The notes below the pieces were generated by a model, which was not told where the DNA came from, searched no databases, and saw only the letters and a program-made list of their open reading frames with translations. From assembly GCF_010500835.1 (NCBI RefSeq), contig NZ_JAAAMJ010000001.1, positions 186,001 through 250,000 of the forward strand: DNA of 64,000 bases, in the 5' to 3' direction. This DNA is from Aurantimonas aggregata (GTDB taxonomy: Bacteria > Pseudomonadota > Alphaproteobacteria > Rhizobiales > Rhizobiaceae). Made by a program: the position numbers and the translations under genes. Positions 9,717 to 18,282 of the stretch are shown one piece after another; within the stretch, counting starts at the first letter, position 1, and every line of letters begins with the position of its first letter.

Positions 9717-10280
9717 ATGCTGCGATTACGCTCCCCTCTCCGGCGATTACTTCGGTCGGCCTTCGTGCGCGACCGTTCGGGCGTCGCGGCGGTCGAATTC
9801 GCCTTTGTCGGCCTGCCGCTCTTCGCGATGATCTTCGCCATCATCGAATCAGCTGGGATCTCGGCCGTCGGCGTCCTCCTGAACACGGCGGTGGACGGCG
9901 TGGCGCGGCAGGTGCTGACCGGTCAGGTGCAGAAGGCCGACATCAGCGAGGAAGTCTTTCGCCAGCGCATCTGCACGGAAGTCGACTTCATCCTCGACTG
10001 CAGCAAGCTGAAGATCGACCTGCGTACCTTCCCGACCTACAAGGCGATCCCGGTCGACGCCCCGATGCAGTTGCGGCGGATCGACGACAGCGATTTCTGC
10101 TTCGACCCGGGCGGTGCGAGCTCGATCACCGTGCTGCGGGTGTTCTACGAGTGGCCCTGGTCGGCCGCCTTCCTCAGCAATCTCGCCACCGACACCGACG
10201 GAAACGCCGTCATCTTCGGCATGTCGGCCTTCATGAACGAGCCGTTCGGCGATCTCGCCAGCAGCCGGACGACGTGCTGA
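9717..10280 (+). CDS. TadE-like pilus assembly protein
   Basis: This 187-residue protein has the TadE signature near its N-terminus: a basic stretch, then DRSGVAAVEFAFVGLPLFAMIFAIIESA. That is a pseudopilin-like processing region with the conserved glutamate in a hydrophobic segment. The rest is a soluble extracytoplasmic domain with several cysteines. TadE-type minor pseudopilins belong to Flp/Tad pilus systems. It is followed within 11 bases by a second TadE-like gene and then a TadG-like gene. No Tad ATPase or Flp pilin is in the window, so the main tad locus must lie elsewhere. The start is not backed by a strong ribosome site. Confidence 0.85.
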   Translation: MLRLRSPLRRLLRSAFVRDRSGVAAVEFAFVGLPLFAMIFAIIESAGISAVGVLLNTAVDGVARQVLTGQVQKADISEEVFRQRICTEVDFILDCSKLKIDLRTFPTYKAIPVDAPMQLRRIDDSDFCFDPGGASSITVLRVFYEWPWSAAFLSNLATDTDGNAVIFGMSAFMNEPFGDLASSRTTC

Positions 10281-10291
10281 GGCAAATGACG

Positions 10292-10852
10292 ATGCGCAAT
10301 CCGATCCGCTTCCGCCTGCCCCGCCGACTGGACGAGTTCGCCCGGCAGCGCGATGGCGCCAGCGCGGTGGAATTCGCCCTCGTCCTGCCCTTCGCCCTGC
10401 TTCTCTATTTCGGCTGGTTCGAGGCGACCCAGGCGTTCCAGATGGTCCAGAAGGTCGACTCGACCGCCGAGACGATCGGCAATCTCGTTGCCCGGACGAA
10501 GACGATGAACGACGTCGCGATCACCAACATCTTCGACATCTCGACCGCGATGATGACGCCGTTTCCGTCGGAGAAGCTGAAGATGACGATCACGACGGTC
10601 GCCGTCGAGCCGGACGGCAAGGGCGTGGTCCACTGGTCGAAGGCCAATATCGGCGACGCCCTGACGCCGGCCCAGCCCTATGCGGTGCCGGAGGAACTTG
10701 TCTTCGACGCCAAGACCTACCTCATCGTCGCCGACGTCTCCTACGACTACGACGCGCTCTTCGGCTTCGGCGGCTGGTTCGACGATATCACCGTGAAGAA
10801 GAGCTACACGTTCCGACCGCGGCTCAGCAAAGAGATCGTCTGGGAAAATTAG
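10292..10852 (+). CDS. TadE/TadF-like pilus assembly protein
   Basis: This protein of about 186 residues has an N-terminal RDGASAVEFALVLPFALLLYFGWFEA segment typical of TadE-like minor pseudopilins, followed by an extracytoplasmic domain. Two ATGs are possible, at 10286 and 10292. GAGG at 10279-10282 sits 9 bases before 10292 but only 3 before 10286, so I chose 10292. The gene forms a run with the flanking tadE- and tadG-like genes, all on the same strand and closely spaced. Confidence 0.82.
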   Translation: MRNPIRFRLPRRLDEFARQRDGASAVEFALVLPFALLLYFGWFEATQAFQMVQKVDSTAETIGNLVARTKTMNDVAITNIFDISTAMMTPFPSEKLKMTITTVAVEPDGKGVVHWSKANIGDALTPAQPYAVPEELVFDAKTYLIVADVSYDYDALFGFGGWFDDITVKKSYTFRPRLSKEIVWEN

Positions 10853-10902
10853 CGCGAATGCATTCACCGGCTCTTGATGCCTGACGTGCAAGGAAAGACC
10901 GC

Positions 10903-12807
10903 ATGTCCCTGGAACAACTCGCGACCCGCGCCATGACCAAGCTTCCCGACCTGCGCGCCGCCTGGCACGATCGCCGCGGCAATGTTGCCGTCATCTTCGG
11001 GCTGACGCTGCCGCTGCTGGCCTGCTGCATGGCGGCGGCCGTCGACCTCAATTCCGTCTATGGCGCCGAACGCAACCTGCAGCAGGCGGCCGACACCGCC
11101 GCGCTGGCCGCCGCCAAGGAATACGGCCAGTCGCAGGATGCGGCATACCTCTCGCGCGTCGCGACCGCCTACTTCTTCCACAACGCCGGCGAGGACACCC
11201 GCGGCTACACGCAGTTCCAGTATGACGGCATCTCCGTGGTCGACGGCGAGACCGTCCTCAAGGTGACCGCCACCCGCCAGCAGCCGACCTGGTTCGGCGA
11301 TCTCCTCGCGCTGGTCACCAACGAACAGGTCGATTGGCGGCAGTTCCCGCTCGCGGCCACCAGCGAGATCGTCGTGCAGAACCGCTCGATCGAGATGGCG
11401 CTGGTGCTCGACAATTCCGGGTCGATGGCCTGGACGGTCGGCGGCAAGCGCAAGATCGACACGCTGAAGGATGCGGCGAAAGACCTGACCGCCTCGCTGA
11501 TGAAGATCAACGAGACGGCGCCCGGCAAGCCGCCGGTGATGATCGGCGTCGTGCCGTTCTCCGGGTCGGTCAATGTCGGCAAAGACAATATCGACGCCCC
11601 CTGGATGGACCGCTACGGCGACTCGCCAATCCACCACGAGAATCTCGACTGGGGAAACTGGGTTGACAGCAGCACCGGCGAAAAGCTCGCCGAGCCCGTC
11701 GGCAATCGTTGGCGACTCATATCGGACGGGACGTGGCTGACGCGGCAGTGGCTGTGGGAAAACGCCGCCGTCATGGGCGGCACGAGGAAAGAATGGCGCG
11801 AGGTGTGCGTCCCCATTCTGTGGTGGCCGTGCGCAAGCAAGAAATGGGTGGAGGTAGACGTCCCGGCCGCATCCGCAAAGCGCTTTCCCGCTGGTTGGGA
11901 AGGCTGCATCGAGGCACGACCGTCGGGACTCGCCGCCTCTGACGACGCGCCTGCGCCGGGAACGATCGCCACCTTGTCCGCCAATGGCAAGACGCTGTTC
12001 GTGCCGATGTTCGCGCCAGACGAGCCAGAAAACCCCTCCCCGAAAAACAGCTACCTAACCGATTCCAGCAACATCAATCCGACCCAGTCGACGCAGCGAT
12101 ATTTTCAATCGCAAAGCGACATCAACAAATACTTTTCTGCCAGCGGTAACCGATCAACCGAACAGACCAATATCGGCTGCGACACCACGCCGATCACGCC
12201 ACTCAGCGCCCAGCAGAGCGTCGTTGATGCGGCGCTCAACGCCATGCAGCCGCACAACCTCACCAACATTCCGCAGGGCCTTATCTGGGGTTGGCATGTC
12301 GTCTCGCCCGGCGAGCCCTTCACCGAGGGGCGCGCCAAGGATGCCAAGGACAATTTGAAGGTTATTGTCGTGATGACCGACGGCGAAAACACCTACTCCT
12401 CGAGCAACAATTCCAACCGGTCGGAATACGGCGCCTTCGGCTACGGCCAGATCTGGAAGGACGGCGGGACGCGAACCGGCCGGATGTTCGACGCCACGAC
12501 CAAGACGACGAAGGCCGCCAACGAAAATCGCTACGTCGAGGCGATGAACGAGACCACCGCGCAGATCTGCGAGAATGCCAAGAGCGACGGCCGCTACCCG
12601 GACGGCACCGACGGCATCCTGATCTTCACCATCGCCTTTGACGTCCGCGATGGCAGCTCGGTGAAGAAGCTCCTCGAGAACTGCGCGTCCTACGGCATCT
12701 CCGACCCGACGGTGAAGCTCTATTACGACGCCCAGAGCAAGGAGCAGCTGGCGGCGGCCTTCGGCTCGATCACCGAGGAGATCTCTAGCCTGCGCATTGC
12801 CCGCTGA
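10903..12807 (+). CDS. TadG-like pilus assembly protein with von Willebrand factor A domain
   Basis: This 634-residue protein starts with a Tad-type segment (DRRGNVAVIFGLTLPLLACCMAAAVDL, about residues 24-50). NLQQAADTAALAAAKEYG follows, the usual TadG opening. A vWA domain begins near residue 160 with the metal-site motif DNSGS at 170-174, and VVMTDGENT appears later. A cysteine- and tryptophan-rich insert at about 290-340 is not part of the basic family pattern. TadG proteins are exported and thought to take part in Flp pilus assembly or surface adhesion. It is the third gene of the tadE-tadE-tadG set. Confidence 0.85.
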   Translation: MSLEQLATRAMTKLPDLRAAWHDRRGNVAVIFGLTLPLLACCMAAAVDLNSVYGAERNLQQAADTAALAAAKEYGQSQDAAYLSRVATAYFFHNAGEDTRGYTQFQYDGISVVDGETVLKVTATRQQPTWFGDLLALVTNEQVDWRQFPLAATSEIVVQNRSIEMALVLDNSGSMAWTVGGKRKIDTLKDAAKDLTASLMKINETAPGKPPVMIGVVPFSGSVNVGKDNIDAPWMDRYGDSPIHHENLDWGNWVDSSTGEKLAEPVGNRWRLISDGTWLTRQWLWENAAVMGGTRKEWREVCVPILWWPCASKKWVEVDVPAASAKRFPAGWEGCIEARPSGLAASDDAPAPGTIATLSANGKTLFVPMFAPDEPENPSPKNSYLTDSSNINPTQSTQRYFQSQSDINKYFSASGNRSTEQTNIGCDTTPITPLSAQQSVVDAALNAMQPHNLTNIPQGLIWGWHVVSPGEPFTEGRAKDAKDNLKVIVVMTDGENTYSSSNNSNRSEYGAFGYGQIWKDGGTRTGRMFDATTKTTKAANENRYVEAMNETTAQICENAKSDGRYPDGTDGILIFTIAFDVRDGSSVKKLLENCASYGISDPTVKLYYDAQSKEQLAAAFGSITEEISSLRIAR

Positions 12808-12904
12808 CCGAGCCCGCGGCGCCATGATTGCTGTGCCTGACCGCACGCCGGCGGGGGTAAGCGTCTGCGCGGCTGGCCGCTCCTTCAGCGGCCGCGAGCG
12901 CCAG

Positions 12905-13774
12905 CTAGCGCCGGTTCTCGCGCCACCAGATGTAGATGCCGCTGCCGATCAGGAGCGCCGCGCCCGCGATGAGGCTCGGCCGCAGCGGGTCGCCGAGCAG
13001 CACCAGGCTGAAGATGCTGGCAAACAGCACCTGCGAATAGAGAAAGGGCGAGAGCGCCGAGGCCGAGGCGTAGGAGAAGCCGATGACGAGGCAGAAATGC
13101 CCGATCGCGCCCAGGAGGCCGACCAGCACCATCAGGACGAATTCCGTCGGAGTCGGCCACTGCCACACGAACGGCACGGCGAGCGTCAGCAACACCGCGC
13201 CCACCGCCGTGGTGTTGAACAGCGTCGAGGCGCTGTCGTCGGCGCCCGACAGCGTTCGAGTGAGCAGGAAATACACCGACAGGATCGCCGCCGCGCCCAG
13301 CGGCAGCAGCAGATAGGGATCGGTGTCTGAAAATCCCGGCTGGACGATCAGCAGCACCCCGCCGAACCCGACGAGCACCGCCGCGATGCGGTGGATGCCG
13401 ATCCGCTCGCCGAGGAAGACCACCGACAGCACCGTCACCAGCACCGGCGCGAAGAACTGCACCGACGTGGCGTCGGCCAGCGGAATGCGCGAGAAGGCCG
13501 TGTACATCAGCAGCGTCGCGATCAGCAGCGTGCCGCCGCGCAGAAGTTGCAGGCCCGGCCGCTTCGTCCGCAGGAACCGCATGCCGGTGGTCGGCGCGAG
13601 CCACGCGACCATCACCAGCGTGTGGAAGAAATAACGGGCCCAGACCACCTCCATCACCGGCAGCCGGCCGGTCAGGAACTTGCCGGCCGTGTCCATCGAC
13701 GCCAGCGACAGCCCGGAGAGTATGGTCAGGCAGATGCCGGCTAGGATGCCGCTCGGCTTGTGCAAAGGGATCAC
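12905..13774 (-). CDS. DMT superfamily transporter (EamA domains)
   Basis: This 289-residue protein has about ten hydrophobic segments arranged as two EamA repeats. It shows the family pattern LADATSVQFFAPVLVTVLSVVFLGERIG in the first half and a matching LSPFLYSQVLFASIFSLVLLGDPL in the second. Such carriers move amino acids, nucleotides or other metabolites across the inner membrane; the substrate cannot be inferred. The start is a GTG at 13774. It is convergent with the tadG-like gene and divergent from the BpsA-like gene. Confidence 0.85.
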   Translation of the reverse strand: MIPLHKPSGILAGICLTILSGLSLASMDTAGKFLTGRLPVMEVVWARYFFHTLVMVAWLAPTTGMRFLRTKRPGLQLLRGGTLLIATLLMYTAFSRIPLADATSVQFFAPVLVTVLSVVFLGERIGIHRIAAVLVGFGGVLLIVQPGFSDTDPYLLLPLGAAAILSVYFLLTRTLSGADDSASTLFNTTAVGAVLLTLAVPFVWQWPTPTEFVLMVLVGLLGAIGHFCLVIGFSYASASALSPFLYSQVLFASIFSLVLLGDPLRPSLIAGAALLIGSGIYIWWRENRR

Positions 13775-13946
13775 CGCGATCGGGGGATGGGCACGTTCCC
13801 CGCTTTGCCCCCTCGCCCACGGAAAAGCGAGCCCATCCTTCGAAATATTCGCCTGCCTTACTGTTCGCGCCCGTCCGCGATCACGCGGCTGCGGGCTTGG
13901 GAAGCTTGCCGATGGACAGCGGCCGCATGGTCGGTTCTATGGCCAC

Positions 13947-15185
13947 ATGACATCGAACCTCGAAGACGGCACCCCCTCTCCCGCATCCACACCGGACGTG
14001 CTCGCCGACGTCGCCGCGGCGACGAGCCTTCGCGAGGGCCGCGAGGGCGTCGCCGGCATCGTGCGCGCCGTGGCGACGGAGGGACCGCTGGCCCTGCGCG
14101 ACCTGGCGCGGCTCGTGCGGATGCCGTTGCCGGTGGTCAGCGCCGTGCGGCGGGAACTCGAAACCCGCGGCCTGTTCGAGCGCGGACAGGGCGTCGGGCT
14201 GACGGACACGGGGCGCGACTTTGCTACCGAGACCTTGGGCCTGACGCTGAAACCGGCTGAGCCGCGCGACGCGCCCGTGCAGCGCCAGCGCCGGACCCCC
14301 GCGAGGCAGCCCGACGACGCCGGCGAGGGGCTCGAGCCCCTCCTCGTTCCGCTTCTGCCGGCGATGGAGGCGCATGTCGCCGATGGTCCGGCCGTCGACG
14401 TCACGCTCGACCAGGCGCCCTGCACCGCCGAGACGGCGCTGCGGCGGGCGCTGGCGATGCACCGCGCCGGCGCCCTGGCCGGCCGGCGCATCCTATTGAT
14501 CGGCGACGACGACTCGCTCTCGGTGGCGATCGGCCTCGTCGCGCAAGCCCTGGACGCGCAGCCGCGCCGGCTTACCGTGCTGGAACTCGACCCCGGCCGC
14601 ATCGCCCATCTGGAGCGCGGGGCCAGCCAGCACGGCATCGCCTTCGAGCCGATCGCGCACGATCTGCGTGATCCGTTGCCGGAAGCGCTCGCCGGCCAGT
14701 TCGACGTCCTCGCCACCGACCCACCCTATACGCTGGACGGCATGGCGCTGTTCGTTTCGCGCGGCATCGAGGCGCTGGCGGCCGGGCCGGGGCTGAAGCT
14801 GTTCCTCTCCTTCGCCGACCTTGCCCCCGACGACCGGCTCGACCTGCAACAGCGGCTGGGCGATCTCGGCCTCGCCATCCTGCGGATGCGGCCGTCCTTC
14901 AACCATTATGGCGGGGCCTCGATCCTCGGCTCCGCCGGCCAGTTCCTCGAACTCGAAACCACCAACCGCACGCGCTCGGCAATGGCCGGAGAACGGTTCG
15001 GAGCGGCCATCTATACCGGCGAGGTCAGACCACGCGAGCGCGCCTACCGCTGCACCGAATGCGGCCTCGCGACGCCGGTCGGGGCCGGCGAGCGCTTCGC
15101 GACGATCGAGGCGCTGAAGGCGGCGGGCTGCCCGCGCTGCGACGGCCAAATCCTCGAACGCCAGCGTGGCGGCCGGCCCGGCTGA
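13947..15185 (+). CDS. BpsA-like branched-chain polyamine synthase (aminopropyltransferase) with zinc ribbon
   Basis: This 412-residue protein has three parts. An N-terminal winged-helix-like region (residues about 30-95) is followed by a Rossmann methyltransferase-like core with IGDDDSLSVA near residue 185 and TDPPYTLDG near 257. A C-terminal CxxC...CxxC zinc ribbon (residues about 368-399) ends the protein. GDDD and DPPYT are the signature of N4-bis(aminopropyl)spermidine synthase BpsA. BpsA transfers aminopropyl groups from decarboxylated AdoMet to a secondary amine of spermidine. The gene is tail-to-tail, 11 bases away, with an operon that includes AdoMet decarboxylase, the enzyme that makes that donor. 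BpsA is best known from thermophiles, so the acceptor here may differ. Family call strong; substrate inferred. Confidence 0.82.
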   Translation: MTSNLEDGTPSPASTPDVLADVAAATSLREGREGVAGIVRAVATEGPLALRDLARLVRMPLPVVSAVRRELETRGLFERGQGVGLTDTGRDFATETLGLTLKPAEPRDAPVQRQRRTPARQPDDAGEGLEPLLVPLLPAMEAHVADGPAVDVTLDQAPCTAETALRRALAMHRAGALAGRRILLIGDDDSLSVAIGLVAQALDAQPRRLTVLELDPGRIAHLERGASQHGIAFEPIAHDLRDPLPEALAGQFDVLATDPPYTLDGMALFVSRGIEALAAGPGLKLFLSFADLAPDDRLDLQQRLGDLGLAILRMRPSFNHYGGASILGSAGQFLELETTNRTRSAMAGERFGAAIYTGEVRPRERAYRCTECGLATPVGAGERFATIEALKAAGCPRCDGQILERQRGGRPG

Positions 15186-15196
15186 AGCCGCCGGGA

Positions 15197-15457
15197 TCAG
15201 GCGGCGGACTCGACCTTCCGCCGGACCGCCGCGATCAACGGTGCGATCCCGTCGACGCCCTCGATTTCGGCCAGGGTGAAGCGGACCGGAAACGCCTCCT
15301 CGATGGCGAAGACCATCCGCACCAGCGCGAAGGAATCCCATCCCTCGACGTCTGCCGCGCGGGTGTCATCATGCAGCCCGGCCGAGTCCGTTGCCAGCAC
15401 GTCCGCGACAATGCCGATCACCCTGGTCGCCACGGGCTCGCTCGTGGATTGGCTCAT
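15197..15457 (-). CDS. Stand-alone acyl carrier protein
   Basis: This 86-residue acyl carrier protein has the phosphopantetheine site GWDSFALVRM, with Ser42 as the likely attachment residue. It differs from the housekeeping AcpP motif (DSL) and from AcpXL at 55.8 kb. Its ATG shares one base with the stop codon of the FkbH-like gene, so the two are translationally coupled. FkbH proteins are known to load a glycerate-derived unit onto a partner ACP, which makes this ACP its probable substrate. What is built on it is unknown. Confidence 0.88.
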   Translation of the reverse strand: MSQSTSEPVATRVIGIVADVLATDSAGLHDDTRAADVEGWDSFALVRMVFAIEEAFPVRFTLAEIEGVDGIAPLIAAVRRKVESAA

Positions 15458-17160
15458 CAAGCTTCCTCGCTCTCGGTCTGCGTGTCGCGTGTCACCCCGG
15501 CCGGCCAGTGCGACGCCGGGCCGGACGGATCGAGCGGCAGTACCCACCGCCCTCCACTCTCCGGCCACCCGGCCGCAGCAAACAGGCCGCGGGCCGGGGC
15601 GTTGCGCTCCAGCGTCTCGATCGTTCCGACCAGGCGACTGGCCCCTGCGGCATGCGCCCGCTCCGCCAGGATCGCCAGCATCGCGAACTCGACGCGCCGC
15701 TGCAGCGCCCGGCAGGAAAGCAACAGATTGTCGATCACCACGGCGTCGCCCGCGCGCCGCGCCAGCACCAAGCCGACCAGCCCGTGGCTGCCGAAGACAT
15801 CGTCGAGGCGGACGAGAAAGTCGAACGGGCTGCCGCGCCCGGCGAGCGCCGATTCGTTGGGCCGGACCTCGGTGAGTACGAACTGGTTCACCCGCCGCGC
15901 CAGTTCCGCCGCCCTTGGAACATTGGCCGGGGTGATCGCGACGACGGTCAGTCGTGTGCCGAGCCGTTCGAGGAACGTCGCGTCGTCGGGCGCCTCCTCG
16001 CGCGCCGCCTCGACCGCAGCGCGGCGCCGGTAGAAGGTGGAACGATCGGCGGCAGCTGCCGGCGACTCCGTAGCCGCAAGCAGCGGATCGGCGAGCAGCA
16101 TGGCGGCAACATCCGCTTCTTCGCCGGTGAAGCGCCGGACGTCCATGTCCGGGAACCGGGCTGCCACGCTGGCGCAATTCACCGGGTCGTTGTCGACGAA
16201 GATCGTGTGCCCCGGCGCCAGCCCGAGCGCCTCCAGCACCTCCCCGACCAGCACCGGCTTGTCCTCCCAGCCGACGGCGAGATGGGCGAAAGGCGGTCGT
16301 GCGGTTTCGGTGGCCAGTTTGGCCAGCGCGGCATCGACCGCGGCGGGATCGTTGCGGCTGGCCGCCGCGATCACCTGTCCGCGCGCAGCCAGCGCGGCCA
16401 GTGCCGCGCCATAGGCGGGCCGGAGCGGGGTCATCGGCGTCTCGCCCAGCACGCCAGACCACAGCGTGTCGTCGAGATCCGTCACCACCAGCTTTGGCGC
16501 ACGACCCGAGACCCTTGCGGCAAAGCCGGCCGCCGTGTCGGCGATGGAATCGGCGCCGCGCGGTGTGGGAATTGTACCGAGACTGCCGGCAAAGCGCGCG
16601 TCGAAAAGCAGTTCGTCGTCCGTCAGCGCTCCCGCGACGGGGCAGACCGACACGCCTGCCGGCAATTCGCTGGTATTTTCGAAGCTGCGGGCATTGCCCG
16701 GTATGACCGCGACGGGACAGCATAAGTTCGCCGCCAGCTTCTCGGCCGCCACCAGCACCGCCTCTCCGGACGCGCTGCCCTCGCCATCCAAGGGGACTAC
16801 CGAGACGATCGCGCAGTCGAAGCCGGCCTCGGCGTCGTTCGCGCCCTCACCCGGGACCAGCCCCTCTTCGGCGACGAGCTCGAGATCCAGTCCGGCAATG
16901 GCGAAGGCCAGCGCCAGCGCCTCGGTGATGACGCGCGGTTGGTAGGACGCGGCGAAGTAGACCCGAATCGGCCGCAGCGCCGCCGTCCGGTCGACAGACC
17001 GCAGCAGCTTGACCGTGCGGCCGGTGCCGAGCCGTGCGCGCGCGTCCCGCAGCGCCCGAGAGATCGCGCCGCGGCCGCTCCTGGCGGCTAGCGCCAGGGC
17101 GTCGGCATCGGGCGGCGGCGCCGGGACGAAGCGCCACCAGGCGTCGGTCAGGTCGTTCAA
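15457..17160 (-). CDS. FkbH-like protein (HAD-family acyl/glyceryl transferase with C-terminal GNAT-like domain)
   Basis: This protein of about 567 residues matches the FkbH family. The HAD catalytic motif DLDDTLWSGVLGE lies near residues 227-240, and AASRNDPAAV and FVDNDPVNCA follow. The C-terminal GNAT-like part has RVNQFVLTEVRPN, FGSHGLVGLV and LLLSCRALQRRVE. Known FkbH enzymes dephosphorylate 1,3-bisphosphoglycerate while transferring the glyceryl unit to an ACP. I place the start at a TTG at 17160 that overlaps the speD stop (TTGA). The ORF is open further upstream but would run through speD. Coupled upstream to speD and downstream to an ACP, it appears to be the core of a small biosynthetic operon. 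Confidence 0.85.
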   Translation of the reverse strand: MNDLTDAWWRFVPAPPPDADALALAARSGRGAISRALRDARARLGTGRTVKLLRSVDRTAALRPIRVYFAASYQPRVITEALALAFAIAGLDLELVAEEGLVPGEGANDAEAGFDCAIVSVVPLDGEGSASGEAVLVAAEKLAANLCCPVAVIPGNARSFENTSELPAGVSVCPVAGALTDDELLFDARFAGSLGTIPTPRGADSIADTAAGFAARVSGRAPKLVVTDLDDTLWSGVLGETPMTPLRPAYGAALAALAARGQVIAAASRNDPAAVDAALAKLATETARPPFAHLAVGWEDKPVLVGEVLEALGLAPGHTIFVDNDPVNCASVAARFPDMDVRRFTGEEADVAAMLLADPLLAATESPAAAADRSTFYRRRAAVEAAREEAPDDATFLERLGTRLTVVAITPANVPRAAELARRVNQFVLTEVRPNESALAGRGSPFDFLVRLDDVFGSHGLVGLVLARRAGDAVVIDNLLLSCRALQRRVEFAMLAILAERAHAAGASRLVGTIETLERNAPARGLFAAAGWPESGGRWVLPLDPSGPASHWPAGVTRDTQTESEEA

Positions 17161-17510
17161 TGCTCGAGCGGCTCTATATTGCGGGTCACGTAGCTCTTCT
17201 CCACCAGCCCATCCGGGCAAAGCAGCCGGCCGATCTCGTCGACGACGGCGTCCTCGTCCATGTCGGGATTGCACAGGAGCACGTCCACCAGCACCATCCT
17301 GAACTCCGGCCAGGTGGTCAGCATGATATGGGATTCGGCGAGGAACACGACGAGCGTCAGGCCGTGCGGCACGTAGCGCTGGGCGTGCTCGCCGATGACG
17401 GTGGCGCCGCCTGCCCGGGCACCGACCAGGGCGGCGTCGCGCAGCAGCGCCTCGTCCTCGATCGCGGACGAGCAGTCGCGCATGTCGGCCACGACCTGGC
17501 GAATTCGCAT
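17157..17510 (-). CDS. speD: S-adenosylmethionine decarboxylase proenzyme (SpeD/SpeH class 1B)
   Basis: This 117-residue protein carries the pyruvoyl-enzyme motif LAESHIMLTTWPEF. Ser60 is the expected self-cleavage and pyruvoyl residue, and Cys80 matches the conserved catalytic cysteine. The enzyme makes decarboxylated AdoMet, the aminopropyl donor in polyamine synthesis. No spermidine synthase (speE) is beside it; instead the neighbours are FkbH-like, ACP and a convergent BpsA-like gene. AAAGGA precedes the ATG. It is the first gene of this minus-strand operon and is divergent from the GNAT gene across a 146-base intergenic region. Confidence 0.9.
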   Translation of the reverse strand: MRIRQVVADMRDCSSAIEDEALLRDAALVGARAGGATVIGEHAQRYVPHGLTLVVFLAESHIMLTTWPEFRMVLVDVLLCNPDMDEDAVVDEIGRLLCPDGLVEKSYVTRNIEPLEH

Positions 17511-17656
17511 GATTGCATCCTTTGGTTGCAGCTGATCGTTCGGCGTGGCCTTGGCCCGCTTTTCAGCCGGATCGCTGCCCTATAGTGAGGCGGCAGGCGG
17601 GCTTCAAGTCCGCGCGCCGCGGTTGCGCGGCCGCACAGCAGACCGGAGTTCCCCGC

Positions 17657-18163
17657 ATGACCGCCCCAACGCAAGCCGAACCGAAGCCGAGCGAACTCGT
17701 CCTGCGCGACCTTGAACTGCGCGACATCGAGCAAGTCGCCGAGTTCGAAGCCGCGATCGCGCGGCGGTCCTTTGCCGACGAGGCGGTGACGGACCTAGCG
17801 CATTACCGCAAGAAACTCGGCAAGCTGGTGAAATACGGCGGCGACTGGACGAAAGTCGCCGAGCGCGACGGGGTGATCGTCGGCTGGGCCTGGGTCGCGC
17901 CGCGGCAGAATTTCATAACCGGCGACGACTACGCCGATTTCCGTTCCTTCTACGTCGACGGCCAACGCGCCGGATCCGCCGCCTCCGTCATGCTGCTGCG
18001 GGCGGTTCTCGCCCACGCCACGGCGGCGGGCTACACGCGCATCGTCGGCCGCACCGCCACCTCCAACGAGGCGATGCGGGCACTCTACCGGCTGGCCGGC
18101 TTCGAGGAAAAGCACGTGGTCTACGAACTCGAGATCGGCGGCGTCGGCCGCGACCTCGGCTGA
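17657..18163 (+). CDS. GNAT family N-acetyltransferase
   Basis: This 168-residue protein is a GNAT acetyltransferase. It begins LVLRDLELRDIEQVAEFE, has a central DFRSFYVDGQRAGSAASVMLLRAVLAHA (acetyl-CoA region) and ends with TATSNEAMRALYRLAGFEE. It is divergent from speD across a shared 146-base intergenic stretch. Acetylation of a polyamine or related amine is possible from that context, but nothing in the sequence fixes the substrate. Confidence 0.82.
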   Translation: MTAPTQAEPKPSELVLRDLELRDIEQVAEFEAAIARRSFADEAVTDLAHYRKKLGKLVKYGGDWTKVAERDGVIVGWAWVAPRQNFITGDDYADFRSFYVDGQRAGSAASVMLLRAVLAHATAAGYTRIVGRTATSNEAMRALYRLAGFEEKHVVYELEIGGVGRDLG

Positions 18164-18282
18164 GCGCGACGCTCGAGCGTCCGGTCGTTTCGGCCTCGCC
18201 CCGGTTCATGCGCCACCGCGCTTCCGGTGGACGCTCCCCCCGCTCCCTTCCCCCCGCCGGCCGCTGCCGGCGAGGCCTCGCG

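Noticed and set aside
15457-17274. FkbH-like ORF starting at 17274
   Set aside because: It would run through the intact speD gene; similarity begins only after the speD stop.
18168-18181. 14-base palindrome GACGCTCGAGCGTC after the GNAT gene
   Set aside because: Too short and GC-rich to separate from chance in this genome; no known operator matches.
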